A DNA stretch of 64,000 bases from Flavobacteriaceae bacterium. GTDB lineage: Bacteria; Bacteroidota; Bacteroidia; Flavobacteriales; Flavobacteriaceae. The position numbers and the translations under genes were made by a program. The first letter of the stretch is position 1; each line of letters begins with the position of its first letter. Shown one piece after another: positions 19,481 through 29,762 of the stretch. The notes beneath the pieces were generated by a model. It did not search any database. It had not been told where the DNA came from and saw nothing but the letters and a program-made list of their open reading frames with translations. The stretch covers positions 682,001 to 746,000 of the forward strand of contig JAGYJF010000003.1 in the NCBI GenBank assembly GCA_018402135.1, read 5' to 3'.

Positions 19481-20311
19481 TTAAGGAAAATAAATCGTCA
19501 TCAAAAATGAAAATGGTGTTAAAGCCGATTTGCCATTTACGGTCCCTGCTCGTTTTAACTTTGGCATCCGTTTTACTACTTGTATAACATCAATAGCCAC
19601 AGCACGATGATTGGCCTTTACATTTATTTTTTCAGCCTTGCCTTTTTCGTTTACTTCAAATTCAACCAAAAATTGTGTCGATTTTTCGGTTGGAAATAAC
19701 TTATCAGCTAGATCATAATTAAAACTCAGTTTAATAAAATCCATTATTTTTTGAGAAGAACATTGTTTTTGATCTTCGTAGGAGAGCCCCTCGCTACATC
19801 CTTTATGAACTGGAAATGTTTTATCCAAAATATGTTTTTCCTTTTTATTGGAGCCTTCTATTTGTAAGTGCAAAGGAAGTGAATACTGAACGGTTACGGG
19901 TTTGCCGCGCTGCATACCTGGTTTGTCAAGCTTTGGCACTAAACGAATAACCCTTATGGCTTCTGCTTCTAAAACCGGGTGCGAGGCCCTTGACTCAATA
20001 TTGGTTATTTCGCCTTCTTTGTTAATTTTGAAAATAACAAATATTTTTTCTACGCCATCCGGCAAACCAAGTGAATTAGCAAGCTTATAGTTGAAGTTGC
20101 TTGTAACAATTGATGTAATGCCACTCGCCATACATTTTTTTAGTTCAAGGTTGCTCAGTTGTGGATCACAACCTTGATATATGGGCACATGTTCTATGAC
20201 CTCAAAAGGTACTTCTTGCGAATCTATAGTTTCTACTTTAATTGAGCTAGCTTCTTGAGCCAACATAATACCAGTGTAAAATAATAGCCCAAGCCAAAGT
20301 AAGTGTTTCAT
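19481..20311 (-). CDS. Exported protein with two tandem TonB_C-like modules
   Basis: Signal peptide MKHLLWLGLLFYTGIMLAQ; two similar halves: VPIYQGCDPQLSNLELKKC...FKINKEGEITNIESRASHPVLEAEAIRVIRLVPKL and FPVHKGCSEGLSYEDQKQC...FEVNEKGKAEKINVKANHRAVAIDVIQVVKRMPKL. Confidence 0.75.
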   Translation of the reverse strand: MKHLLWLGLLFYTGIMLAQEASSIKVETIDSQEVPFEVIEHVPIYQGCDPQLSNLELKKCMASGITSIVTSNFNYKLANSLGLPDGVEKIFVIFKINKEGEITNIESRASHPVLEAEAIRVIRLVPKLDKPGMQRGKPVTVQYSLPLHLQIEGSNKKEKHILDKTFPVHKGCSEGLSYEDQKQCSSQKIMDFIKLSFNYDLADKLFPTEKSTQFLVEFEVNEKGKAEKINVKANHRAVAIDVIQVVKRMPKLKRAGTVNGKSALTPFSFLMTIYFP

Positions 20312-20325
20312 AAGTTTAGTTTGAT

Positions 20326-21150
20326 TTAAACAGCCACAATACCTTTTATGTGCGGATGTGGGTTATAATCAACCAAAGTAAAGTCTTCAAAGGTGAAGTC
20401 AAAGATATCTTTAACCTCAGGATTTAAAATCATTTTTGGCAATGGCCTAATATCACGGGACAACTGCAGTTCTAGTTGTTCAAAATGATTGCTGTAAATA
20501 TGGGCATCACCAAAGGTATGCACAAAATCTCCTGGCTGGTAACCGCAAACTTGTGCCATCATCATAGTGAACAAGGCATAGGAGGCAATATTAAAAGGAA
20601 CGCCTAAAAAAATGTCAGCACTGCGCTGATACAGCTGACAAGAAAGTTTGCCATTTGAAACATAAAATTGAAAAAAAGCGTGGCACGGTGGCAAGGCAGC
20701 TTTACCATTGGCTACGTTCTCGCTAAAACTTTTAGAAGTGTCCGGCAGCACCGAAGGATTCCAAGCCGAAACCAACATGCGTCTGCTGTCAGGATTGTGC
20801 TTTAAAGTATGAATAACATCCTTAATTTGATCGATCTCATCACTATTCCAGTTGCGCCATTGGTGTCCGTAAACTGGACCTAAATTACCATTTTCATCAG
20901 CCCATTCATTCCAAATACGAACGCCGTTTTCATTTAAATACTGAATATTGGTGTCGCCTTTCAAAAACCATAACAACTCATAAATGATAGATTTTAAATG
21001 AAGCTTTTTGGTGGTTACCATTGGGAAACCTTCACTTAAATCAAAACGCATTTGGTAACCAAACACACTTTTGGTTCCTGTACCGGTACGGTCCGATTTT
21101 TGGTCGCCGTGATCCAATACGTGTTTTACTAGGTCGTGGTATTGTTTCAT
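20326..21150 (-). CDS. thyA: Thymidylate synthase
   Basis: [83 protein letters not shown]. Confidence 0.96.
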   Translation of the reverse strand: MKQYHDLVKHVLDHGDQKSDRTGTGTKSVFGYQMRFDLSEGFPMVTTKKLHLKSIIYELLWFLKGDTNIQYLNENGVRIWNEWADENGNLGPVYGHQWRNWNSDEIDQIKDVIHTLKHNPDSRRMLVSAWNPSVLPDTSKSFSENVANGKAALPPCHAFFQFYVSNGKLSCQLYQRSADIFLGVPFNIASYALFTMMMAQVCGYQPGDFVHTFGDAHIYSNHFEQLELQLSRDIRPLPKMILNPEVKDIFDFTFEDFTLVDYNPHPHIKGIVAV

Positions 21151-21165
21151 ATCATTTCCAGCTAA

Positions 21166-21183
21166 TCCCGATAGCTATCGGGA
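21166..21183. repeat. 18-bp perfect extragenic palindrome TCCCGATAGCTATCGGGA
   Basis: Self-complementary over all 18 bp, in the thyA upstream region. Confidence 0.85.
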
Positions 21184-21355
21184 GGGAATCTCTTTTTAGG
21201 TTAAATAATATTTCAGTAGTACTCAAAAATATTAAAAACCGGATTATATTGAATGACGTATAGTCTCATTTCTATTAAAAGTTATCAACTATTAATTTTG
21301 AGATGGCATTTGGTTGTGGCGATTTCTTTTGGAAAATTACTTTTTAAATGGTTCT

Positions 21356-21390
21356 CACAGATGGCACAGATAGCACAGATTTGCACAGAG
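21356..21390. repeat. Short tandem-like CACAGA(T) repeats, 9-10 nt period
   Basis: CACAGATgg CACAGATag CACAGATttg CACAGAG. Confidence 0.85.
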
Positions 21391-21457
21391 AAAAAATTGG
21401 CAACAATTACTGATATTGTGACTAAAAAAAGGTTGGATAGAACTTTTCAATAACGAG

Positions 21458-21477
21458 ATTCCTGCGTTCGCAGGAAT
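21458..21477. repeat. ATTCCTG-CGTTCG-CAGGAAT hairpin, possible dispersed REP-like element and/or terminator-region element
   Basis: 7-bp perfect arms immediately adjacent to the end of the nucleoside transporter gene. Confidence 0.65.
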
Positions 21478-23232
21478 TTAGCCAATAATCATCCCCGCTA
21501 TAGTGGCCGATAATAACGAAGCAATGGTGCCACCTATAAGTGCCTTAATTCCAAATTCCGACAAGGTTTTGCGCTGGCCAGGAGCTAGAGACCCAATACC
21601 GCCTATTTGAATGCCTATCGATGCAAAATTGGCAAAACCACACAACATATAAGTGGCCATGATAATGGATTTTTCAAATTTCAAGTGCGTAAGGTTGGCT
21701 ATGTTTTTGAGCTCGGCTAGTTGAATATAGCCAACAAATTCGCTGGCAACCAATTTTATGCCCAGTAATTGACCCATAAGTGCCATGTCTTCTTTAGCAA
21801 CGCCAATCAGCCACATAAGGGGTGCAAACACATATCCTAAAACAAATTCTAAGGACAAGCCGTCGTATTGTGTGCTGGCGGCAATAACTTCGTTTAATGA
21901 GGTAAAGCGCCAATCGATATTTAGGGCAGCAATGGTAATACCATCAAAACTTGCCACAAAACCTAAAATACCATTAATCATGGCAATGAATGCTAGAAAA
22001 ACCAATAGCATAGCACCAACATTCGCGGCGAGCTTTAAACCTTCGGTGGTGCCATTGGCAATGGCATCTAAAATATTAGAGCCTATTTTATCTTGGGTAA
22101 TTGTAACTTCTGTATTGATCTTGGCTTGTTGTGGATATAAAATTTTAGAAATCACAATAGCACCTGGTGCTGCCATTACCGAGGCCGTAAGCAAGTGCTT
22201 GGCATAAAACAATTTTAAAGCTTCATCTTCGCCACCTAAAAATCCGATGTAGGCCGCCAAAACACCGCCGGCAACTGTGGCCATACCGCCAATCATTACC
22301 AGTAATATTTCGGATTTGGTCATTTTTTCTAAATAGGCTTTGATCATCAAAGGCGCTTCGGTTTGGCCCAAAAATATATTGCCTGCTACACTTAAACTCT
22401 CAGCACCTGAAATGCCTAAAAGTTTGGTGAGCGCAATGGCCAACCCGCTCACAATTTTCTGTATAATACCTAAATAAAATAACACCGAAGTTAGTGCCGA
22501 AAAGAAAATGATGGTTGGTAATACTTGAAACAGAAAAATAAACCCATAACTTTCTACATTCATTAAGTCTCCTAATAAAAAAGTACTTCCCGCAATGGTG
22601 TAATCTAAAATGGCTACAAATCCCTTGCCGACAAATTCAAAAACGCTTTGAATAAAAGCCACTTTTAAAACGCCAATGGCCAATAATAATTGGGCTAATA
22701 GTCCCAAAACCACGGTTTTCCATCTAATGGCTTTTCTGTTTTGACTTAACAAAAAGGAAATTAGCAATAAAACAAACATTCCTAAAGCGCCACGCATTAA
22801 ACTATTGGCGGAAAATCCTTCACTTTTTATAATGCTGTTTTCTTCTTGAAGTTTAGCAATTAAGGCTTTGTTTTGAAGGTATTGCTGATCGAAAAACTTG
22901 TAAGCAATATCTTGTTCTTTAAATACTAAAGTTGAATCTGTTAAGCTCGTGATGCGATATCGGCGAATGGTATCGGTGGGTCGGTTATAATAAAATACGA
23001 GTAAATTATTTTGAACAATATAATCACCTGAAGCTTGAAGGCTGTCTTTAGAATTTAAGGTATATAAAAAAGTACTGTTGTTTAGAACTAACGAATCTGA
23101 TTTGGTAACCGGTAAAAGCGTTTGGTTTTCACTTTCAATCGATTGTAACTTCCATGTTCGGTCTAATTCTTGTGCCTCGTTTATACTAGTAACAAAAAGG
23201 CATGCGAGTAAAAAGACGAACAATTTATTCAT
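21478..23232 (-). CDS. NupC-family concentrative nucleoside transporter with an exported N-terminal lipocalin-like domain
   Basis: N-terminus: signal peptide, then LDRTWKLQSIESENQTLLPVTKSDSLVLNNSTFLYTLNSKDSLQASGDYIVQNNLLVFYYN. C-terminus: CNT core GAESLSVAGNIFLGQTEAPLMIKAYLEKMTKSEILLVMIGGMATVAGGVLAAYIGF. Confidence 0.88.
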   Translation of the reverse strand: MNKLFVFLLACLFVTSINEAQELDRTWKLQSIESENQTLLPVTKSDSLVLNNSTFLYTLNSKDSLQASGDYIVQNNLLVFYYNRPTDTIRRYRITSLTDSTLVFKEQDIAYKFFDQQYLQNKALIAKLQEENSIIKSEGFSANSLMRGALGMFVLLLISFLLSQNRKAIRWKTVVLGLLAQLLLAIGVLKVAFIQSVFEFVGKGFVAILDYTIAGSTFLLGDLMNVESYGFIFLFQVLPTIIFFSALTSVLFYLGIIQKIVSGLAIALTKLLGISGAESLSVAGNIFLGQTEAPLMIKAYLEKMTKSEILLVMIGGMATVAGGVLAAYIGFLGGEDEALKLFYAKHLLTASVMAAPGAIVISKILYPQQAKINTEVTITQDKIGSNILDAIANGTTEGLKLAANVGAMLLVFLAFIAMINGILGFVASFDGITIAALNIDWRFTSLNEVIAASTQYDGLSLEFVLGYVFAPLMWLIGVAKEDMALMGQLLGIKLVASEFVGYIQLAELKNIANLTHLKFEKSIIMATYMLCGFANFASIGIQIGGIGSLAPGQRKTLSEFGIKALIGGTIASLLSATIAGMIIG

Positions 23233-23240
23233 ATTAAAAC

Positions 23241-23849
23241 TTAACGTTTAGAAATTTCGTCTCTTATTTTGGCGGCTGTTTCGTAGTCTTCATTTTTCAC
23301 AGCTTCGTCTAGTAATTCGTTGAGTTCTTTAAGGCTTTTCTCCTTATAACTTTCGTAAAGTGCGGCGTCAACTTCTTCGGCAATTAAATCGTCCACCAAA
23401 ATACTATCTTGGCCTTCTTTATCTCCTTTAGGATTCACTTTTAAATAAATACCTGCTTTGTCGATTATGTTTTTATAAGTGAAAATTGGTGCTTGAAATC
23501 GCAGCGCTAAGGCAATGGCATCGCTGGTTCGTGCATCGATTATTTCTTCAATTTTATCGCGTTCACAAATCATGCTTGAATAAAAAACACCATCCACCAA
23601 TTTATGAATGATAACCTGCTTTACAACAATGTCAAATCTGTCAGCAAAATTTTTGAATAAATCATGAGTGAGTGGTCTTGGCGGTCTAATTTCTTTTTCT
23701 AAAGCAATAGCAATAGACTGTGCTTCGAAAGCACCAATCACAATGGGCAACTTTCTATCACCGTCAACTTCACTCAAAATTAGCGCATAGGCACCATTTT
23801 GTGTTTGACTGTATGAAATTCCTTTAATATTTAGCCGTACTAAACTCAT
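23241..23849 (-). CDS. Bifunctional nuclease (BFN/DUF151) family protein with UVR-motif-like C-terminus
   Basis: Start moved to MSLVRLNIKGISYSQTQNGAYALILSEVDGDRKLPIVIGAFEAQSIAIALE; C-terminal LNELLDEAVKNEDYETAAKIRDEISKR resembles a UvrB/UvrC motif. Confidence 0.88.
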   Translation of the reverse strand: MSLVRLNIKGISYSQTQNGAYALILSEVDGDRKLPIVIGAFEAQSIAIALEKEIRPPRPLTHDLFKNFADRFDIVVKQVIIHKLVDGVFYSSMICERDKIEEIIDARTSDAIALALRFQAPIFTYKNIIDKAGIYLKVNPKGDKEGQDSILVDDLIAEEVDAALYESYKEKSLKELNELLDEAVKNEDYETAAKIRDEISKR

Positions 23850-23996
23850 AAATTTAAAACACAAATAACCGTTTAAATTTGCAATTAACCAAACGCATTC
23901 TTATCAAAACTTAAGCGGTCGCGATAACACAAGCAACCAAGTAATGCGGTGGAGTATTAACTTCTGAATCAGAATTGATTTTACAAGTTAATAAAA

Positions 23997-24959
23997 TTAA
24001 GCGTTTTGTGCTTTAAATTCCTTTAATTTTTCGGTAAGTTTTGGAACAATTTCAAAGGCATCGCCAACAATTCCATAATCGGCAGCCTTAAAAAATGGCG
24101 CTTCGGGATCGGTGTTGATAACCACTTTTACCTTAGAGGCATTAATACCTGCTAAATGCTGAATGGCTCCTGAAATACCAATAGCGATATACAAATTAGA
24201 GGCCACTGGTTTACCAGTTTGTCCAACGTGTTCACTATGTGGTCGCCAACCTAAATCGGAAACAGGTTTAGAACAGGCTGTCGCTGCTCCTAAAACTTCA
24301 GCTAAATCTTCAATCAATCCCCAATTTTCTGGGCCTTTTAAGCCGCGACCTCCAGAAACCACAACTTCAGCATCGGCGATACTTACTTGGTTAGAGGCTT
24401 TGTCAACTGAGGTTACTGTAATTCCAGAATCTTCAATGTTCGGGCTAAATGCTTCCACCTGGGCTGTTGTGGTATTTTCAACCAATCCATAGGAATTGTT
24501 AGAAACCCCAATAATTTTGTGCCCATTGTTTATTTCGGTTTGTGAAAAAGCTTTGTTGGTAAAAGCAGTGCGTTTTACTGTGAAAGGTGAAATATTACTA
24601 GGTTTTTCTACCACGTTAGAAACGTAACCTGCCTCTAACTTAACTGCCAAAACTGGGGCCAAATATCTGCTATCGGCACTTGAACTTAAAATAACAACTG
24701 TTGCATTTTCTTGCTTAACTGCTTGCTCTAGTATGCTTGCATGGGTATTTACATTAAAGTTTTTGATGGCATCGTTGGTTATATTCAAAACTTTACTGAC
24801 GCCGTAGTTTCCTAGTGATTCAACATTTTGTGCATTTATTGCAACAGCTGTTACGGTGGTATTCATTAAATCGGCCACTGCCTTCGCATAAGAGGCAACT
24901 TCGAATGAAATTTTCTTTAACTGACCTTTATCGGATTCTGTATATACTAAAACTGACAT
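23997..24959 (-). CDS. etfA: Electron transfer flavoprotein alpha subunit
   Basis: Start moved to MSVLVYTESDKGQLKKISFE; VVVSGGRGLKGPENW, GAATACSKPVSDLGWRPHSEHVGQTGKPV, YIAIGISGAIQHLAGI. Confidence 0.93.
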   Translation of the reverse strand: MSVLVYTESDKGQLKKISFEVASYAKAVADLMNTTVTAVAINAQNVESLGNYGVSKVLNITNDAIKNFNVNTHASILEQAVKQENATVVILSSSADSRYLAPVLAVKLEAGYVSNVVEKPSNISPFTVKRTAFTNKAFSQTEINNGHKIIGVSNNSYGLVENTTTAQVEAFSPNIEDSGITVTSVDKASNQVSIADAEVVVSGGRGLKGPENWGLIEDLAEVLGAATACSKPVSDLGWRPHSEHVGQTGKPVASNLYIAIGISGAIQHLAGINASKVKVVINTDPEAPFFKAADYGIVGDAFEIVPKLTEKLKEFKAQNA

Positions 24960-25073
24960 ATCTTTATTTTTTGTTATGTTTCCGCAAACTTGTCTTTTCA
25001 AGAGGGTGAGGAAATGTTATTATTTAATACGTTACTTTAAAAATTCCAAATTCCAAAATTTGTTTATTGAATT

Positions 25074-25820
25074 TTAGATAACTTTTGCTTCGTTATGAAG
25101 CAGGCTTATAAGTTCATCAAGGTTATCGGCATCCACTAAGGTTACTGCGCCTTTGGGTGCAGGTTTTTCAAAACTTTTGGCTGCAGTTGCATCGCTCGTG
25201 TTGATTGGTTCTAAAACTTTTAATGGTTTTTGTCTCGCCATCATGATACCTCTCATGTTTGGAATGCGCAAATCGCTCTCTTCAACCAAACCTTTTTGTC
25301 CGCCAATTACAAGTGGTAAACTAGTAGCAATGGTTTCTTTTCCACCATCAATTTCACGAACCGCAGTGGCATTGCTGCCATCAACTTCTAGACTTACACA
25401 ATTAGTTACAAAACTAGCACCTGTTAATGCTGCAAGCATTCCTGGCACCATACCACCGTTGTAGTCTATAGATTCTCTACCCGCGATTACCAAGTCGTAT
25501 TGTCCGTCTTTTACCACAGTGGCTAATTGCTGGGCAACGGCATAACCATCGGTTGCCGCTGTGTTAACTCTTATGGCCGAATCGGCTCCAATGGCAAGTG
25601 CCTTTCTTAAAGTGGGTTCCGTTTCTGGGCCACCAACATTTACGACATCGACACTAGCGCCTTGCTTTTCTTTAAACCACATGGCACGTGTCAAGCCAAA
25701 TTCATCATTTGGGTTGATCACAAATTGCACGCCATTGGTGTCGAATTTGGTATCGCCATCTGTAAAATTAATCTTCGAAGTGGTGTCGGGTACGTGACTT
25801 ATACAAACTAATATTTTCAT
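25074..25820 (-). CDS. etfB: Electron transfer flavoprotein beta subunit
   Basis: MKILVCISHVPDTTSKI, NPNDEFGLTRAMWFKE, VIAGRESIDYNGGMVPGMLAAL, VREIDGGKE. Confidence 0.93.
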   Translation of the reverse strand: MKILVCISHVPDTTSKINFTDGDTKFDTNGVQFVINPNDEFGLTRAMWFKEKQGASVDVVNVGGPETEPTLRKALAIGADSAIRVNTAATDGYAVAQQLATVVKDGQYDLVIAGRESIDYNGGMVPGMLAALTGASFVTNCVSLEVDGSNATAVREIDGGKETIATSLPLVIGGQKGLVEESDLRIPNMRGIMMARQKPLKVLEPINTSDATAAKSFEKPAPKGAVTLVDADNLDELISLLHNEAKVI

Positions 25821-26123
25821 AGATTCGTTATTATTTTAAAAGGTTTACAACTTAATACTATATCGTTTGAGTAATATAAGACATTAAGTTATTAATTTTT
25901 ATCTTCTTGAGCCTAAACTTACTCAAAATGCTACGAGAATACGAAGGTAAATATTTTATTTTGGATTTTGCTATGCATGCATAATAAAATTTTCTAAAAT
26001 TTTCACGCCGGATTAACGTGTCTAAATATTTTGTGGTTTTTGTTTAATTAAGATAAAAAGTCAATCTTGTCAAAATGTTTTACATGGTATCAAAAATAAT
26101 ATCAACTAATTCATTCAAAACTC

Positions 26124-26156
26124 TTGTTAATTTAAAACCAATAATTATTACTTTTG
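26124..26156 (+). promoter_or_regulatory. Bacteroidetes-type promoter for pdhB
   Basis: TTG at 26124..26126, TACTTTTG (TAnnTTTG) at 26149..26156, 25 nt before the ATG. Confidence 0.5.
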
Positions 26157-26181
26157 TTCTTCCAAAAAAATAAGAACCTAA

Positions 26182-27159
26182 ATGAAGACAATACAATTTA
26201 GAGAAGCCATTTGCGAGGCGATGAGTGAAGAAATGCGCAGAGATGAAAGCATCTATTTAATGGGTGAAGAAGTTGCTGAATACAATGGTGCTTATAAGGC
26301 TTCAAAGGGAATGCTAGACGAATTTGGTCCTAAACGTATTATTGACACGCCAATTGCCGAACTCGGTTTTGCAGGAATAGCGATTGGATCTACCATGACT
26401 GGCAACAGACCTATTGTAGAATACATGACCTTTAACTTCTCCTTAGTTGGTATTGATCAAATCATAAATAATGCGGCTAAAATCCGACAAATGTCTGGCG
26501 GACAGTTTAAATGTCCTATAGTTTTTAGAGGGCCAACCGCTTCGGCAGGACAACTAGCAGCAACACACTCACAAGCCTTTGAAAGTTGGTTTGCCAATAC
26601 GCCTGGTCTAAAAGTTATTGTGCCTTCAAATCCGTATGATGCTAAAGGCCTTTTAAAATCTGCTATTAGAGACGACGACCCAGTTATTTTTATGGAAAGT
26701 GAACAAATGTATGGTGATAAAGGTGAAGTGCCAGAAGGTGAATACATCATTCCTATCGGAGTAGCCGATATTAAACGTGTAGGCACTGATGTGACCATCG
26801 TTTCTTTCGGAAAAATTATAAAAGAAGCCTATATAGCTGCCGATGAATTGGAAAAAGAAGGCATTTCTTGTGAAATAATAGATTTAAGAACGGTAAGACC
26901 AATGGATCACGATGCCATTCTTACTTCCGTTAAAAAAACCAATCGTTTGGTTATTCTCGAAGAAGCTTGGCCTTTTGGCAATGTGGCAACCGAAATCACC
27001 TATCAGGTACAATCTCAAATATTTGATTATTTAGATGCGCCAATTATAAAAATCAATACTGCCGATACACCAGCGCCATATTCGCCAGTGCTATTCGAAC
27101 AATGGTTGCCCAATAGCAACGATGTTATTAAAGCAGTTAAAAAGGTGCTTTACAAATAA
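26182..27159 (+). CDS. pdhB: Pyruvate dehydrogenase (alpha-ketoacid dehydrogenase) E1 component beta subunit
   Basis: MKTIQFREAICEAMSEEMRRDESIYLMGEEVAEYNGAYKASKGMLDEFGPKRIIDTPIAELGFAGIAIG; EEAWPFGNVATEI. Confidence 0.93.
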   Translation: MKTIQFREAICEAMSEEMRRDESIYLMGEEVAEYNGAYKASKGMLDEFGPKRIIDTPIAELGFAGIAIGSTMTGNRPIVEYMTFNFSLVGIDQIINNAAKIRQMSGGQFKCPIVFRGPTASAGQLAATHSQAFESWFANTPGLKVIVPSNPYDAKGLLKSAIRDDDPVIFMESEQMYGDKGEVPEGEYIIPIGVADIKRVGTDVTIVSFGKIIKEAYIAADELEKEGISCEIIDLRTVRPMDHDAILTSVKKTNRLVILEEAWPFGNVATEITYQVQSQIFDYLDAPIIKINTADTPAPYSPVLFEQWLPNSNDVIKAVKKVLYK

Positions 27160-27220
27160 AATAACAGTTTTACCGTTATTTATACTTCATCTGTAATACC
27201 AACGATGAAGCTACCATTAT

Positions 27221-29725
27221 ATGAAGCATAAACTACTCATTGTCCTAAGTTTATTGTGTATCGTTGCCTTAAATGCTCAAACAAAAGTGAGTGGTTATGT
27301 GTATGATACTTACAATGAGCCCGTGGCTTATGCCAACGTACTTTTTAAAAATTCTTCCGAAGGCACTATCACCGACGAAAATGGTCGTTTTTATTTAGAA
27401 TCCAAATCCACTTGGGAAACTTTAGTAGTATCTTTTTTAGGTTATGAAACACAATCTTTAACCTTAACATCAAGAGTTTCCTTTGATCTAAAATTTATTT
27501 TAGAGGAAGCCTCAAACACCTTAAATGAAGTTTTTATTGTAACGGGAAAACAGTCTAAAAAAAACAATCCAGCCATCGATATTTTAAGGAAAATCTGGGA
27601 GCGTAAACGCCAAAACGGTCTCAAACAATTCAGACAATACGAATACGATAAATACGAAAAAGTAGAATTTGACCTCAATACTATTGATAGTGCACTAATC
27701 AAAAGCAAATTATTTAGAGGCATGGAATTCGTTTTTGAAGAAGTAGATACCTCTAAAGTAACTGGAAAAACATACCTGCCCATATTTTTAAACGAATCGT
27801 ATAACCATGTTTCAGGCGATAATATTATAAAGAAGGAAAGAGAAGAACTCATAGGAAATAAAAATTCGGGATTTAGCAACAACCAAATTATTATCGACTT
27901 TATAGATGATTTGTATTCCGATTACGATGTGTATGAGAATTACCTGAAATTTTTCGATAAAAGTTTCGTGAGTCCACTATCGAAAACAGGCATCGATAAT
28001 TACAATTACGTACTTTCTGATAGTGCTTTTATTGATAATAAATGGTGTTATAATATCATTTACTATCCACGACGTAAAAACGAACTGACTTTTAAAGGGG
28101 ACTTCTGGGTGAACGATACAACCTTTGCAATTAAAGAAATAAAATTGCAAGCATCCAAAAGTGCCAACATAAATTGGGTAAAGGAAATCTATATCGAACA
28201 GGAATTTGAAGTTCTAAACGACTCCGTATTTTTGGTGAAAAGAGATTATTTCCTTTCAGATTTTACTTTAAGCAAGAAAGAATCCTCCAGAGGTGTTTAT
28301 GGTAAAAGAACTACTTTGTATGATAATTATGTGTTTAATAAACCTAAAGATCCTAAGTTTTACGATGTAAAAGTTTTTGATTACGATTCTGAAATTTATA
28401 ACCGTGACGATGATTTTTGGCAACAAAACCGGTTAGAAAATCTTAACAAGGATGAACAGGGTGTTTATAAAATGTTGGACACTTTAAAAACGGTTCAAAA
28501 ATTTAAAACATTGTATAATGTTGGAAGTATCTTGGCCTCTGGTTATATTGAGTTTCCGTCCATCAATATGGACTACGGTCCCATTTTTTCAACTTTTGGT
28601 TTTAATGAAGTGGAAGGAGTACGTCTCCGTGCGGGAGGCAGAACCTATTTCGGACAAAACGATTTATGGCGTATTGAAGGTTTTACGGCCTACGGATTTA
28701 GAGATAATAAGTTTAAATATGGCATCTCAGCAAAGGCGCTATTAGCTAAAAAGAGCCGCTTGATTATTTTTGGTGGTAACCGCCGCGATGTCGAGCAAAT
28801 AGGGGCGAGCTTAACCAGCTCAACCGATGTTCTAGGCCGAAGTCTGGCGTCGTCGGCAGTAATAGGCACAGGCGCTAACGACAAACTCACCAATATTAAT
28901 TTATCGACCTTAGGTTTTGAAATTGAACCAGCAAAAAATTTAGTACTCGCGATTCAAGGAACCTATAGAACTTTAAAATCGGCGTCTCCTGCTTTTAGCT
29001 TAGATTATGTGGATGAATCTTCGCCCACGGGTGTTTCCTCTCAAATCAACCAGTTTGAATCTAGGTTTTCAGTCAACTATTTCCCTAAACGAAAAATGAC
29101 TGGTTATGGCGTTGAACGCCGCATCGCCAACGATTATTTCGCCAGAATTTTAGCGCAGGTAAGTTTGGGAAGTTCGTCAATATTAAATAGCGATTTCGAA
29201 TATACTAAGTTGCAAATGTCCTATATTCAACCCATTCAGGTTGGCGGATTGGGTAGATTGGTCGCATCAATCGAAGCTGGTAAAACCTTTGGTGATGTTC
29301 CACTGGGTTTACTGAGTGTTGTCCCCGGTAATCAAACTTATTTTTCTATTTACAACACCTTTCCACAGTTAGATTTTTATGAGTTTGTAACCGATACTTA
29401 TACCTCAGTACACGTCGAACACAATTTTAATGGACGACTATTTTCGAGAATTCCGTTTCTTAAAAAATACAATTTAAGAGCCATTGTTGGTGCGCGAGGC
29501 GTATGGGGCGATTTATCTCAAGACAATATCAATATCAGCACCACAGGAAATCCTGTTGAATTTCCGCTTATTGCACCAAACGATAAAATTTATTACGAGT
29601 ACAGTGTTGGCGTTGCTAATATTTTTAAAGTATTGCGCATCGATTTTAATTTTAGAGGTAATTATTTAGATGCACCAGGCGCAAGAAGGTTTGGTGTAAC
29701 TGGTAGTTTTGGCTTCTTTTTTTAG
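27221..29725 (+). CDS. DUF5686-like outer membrane protein with carboxypeptidase-regulatory-like N-terminal domain
   Basis: VSGYVYDTYNEPVAYANVLFKNSSEGTITDENGRFYL; long region NPAIDILRKIWERKRQNGLKQFRQYEYDKYEKVEFDLNTID; C-terminal barrel ending GVTGSFGFFF. Confidence 0.85.
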   Translation: MKHKLLIVLSLLCIVALNAQTKVSGYVYDTYNEPVAYANVLFKNSSEGTITDENGRFYLESKSTWETLVVSFLGYETQSLTLTSRVSFDLKFILEEASNTLNEVFIVTGKQSKKNNPAIDILRKIWERKRQNGLKQFRQYEYDKYEKVEFDLNTIDSALIKSKLFRGMEFVFEEVDTSKVTGKTYLPIFLNESYNHVSGDNIIKKEREELIGNKNSGFSNNQIIIDFIDDLYSDYDVYENYLKFFDKSFVSPLSKTGIDNYNYVLSDSAFIDNKWCYNIIYYPRRKNELTFKGDFWVNDTTFAIKEIKLQASKSANINWVKEIYIEQEFEVLNDSVFLVKRDYFLSDFTLSKKESSRGVYGKRTTLYDNYVFNKPKDPKFYDVKVFDYDSEIYNRDDDFWQQNRLENLNKDEQGVYKMLDTLKTVQKFKTLYNVGSILASGYIEFPSINMDYGPIFSTFGFNEVEGVRLRAGGRTYFGQNDLWRIEGFTAYGFRDNKFKYGISAKALLAKKSRLIIFGGNRRDVEQIGASLTSSTDVLGRSLASSAVIGTGANDKLTNINLSTLGFEIEPAKNLVLAIQGTYRTLKSASPAFSLDYVDESSPTGVSSQINQFESRFSVNYFPKRKMTGYGVERRIANDYFARILAQVSLGSSSILNSDFEYTKLQMSYIQPIQVGGLGRLVASIEAGKTFGDVPLGLLSVVPGNQTYFSIYNTFPQLDFYEFVTDTYTSVHVEHNFNGRLFSRIPFLKKYNLRAIVGARGVWGDLSQDNINISTTGNPVEFPLIAPNDKIYYEYSVGVANIFKVLRIDFNFRGNYLDAPGARRFGVTGSFGFFF

Positions 29726-29762
29726 AAAGAAATTGAATTCGTAAATTTACAAAAAACAATCT

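Noticed and set aside
21356-21390. CACAGAT repeats as a CRISPR array
   Set aside because: Units are 7 nt with 2-3 nt gaps; no 25-40 bp repeats or unique spacers, and no cas genes in the window.
21785-22207. 140-aa plus-strand ORF
   Set aside because: Antisense to the nucleoside transporter core, shadow ORF.
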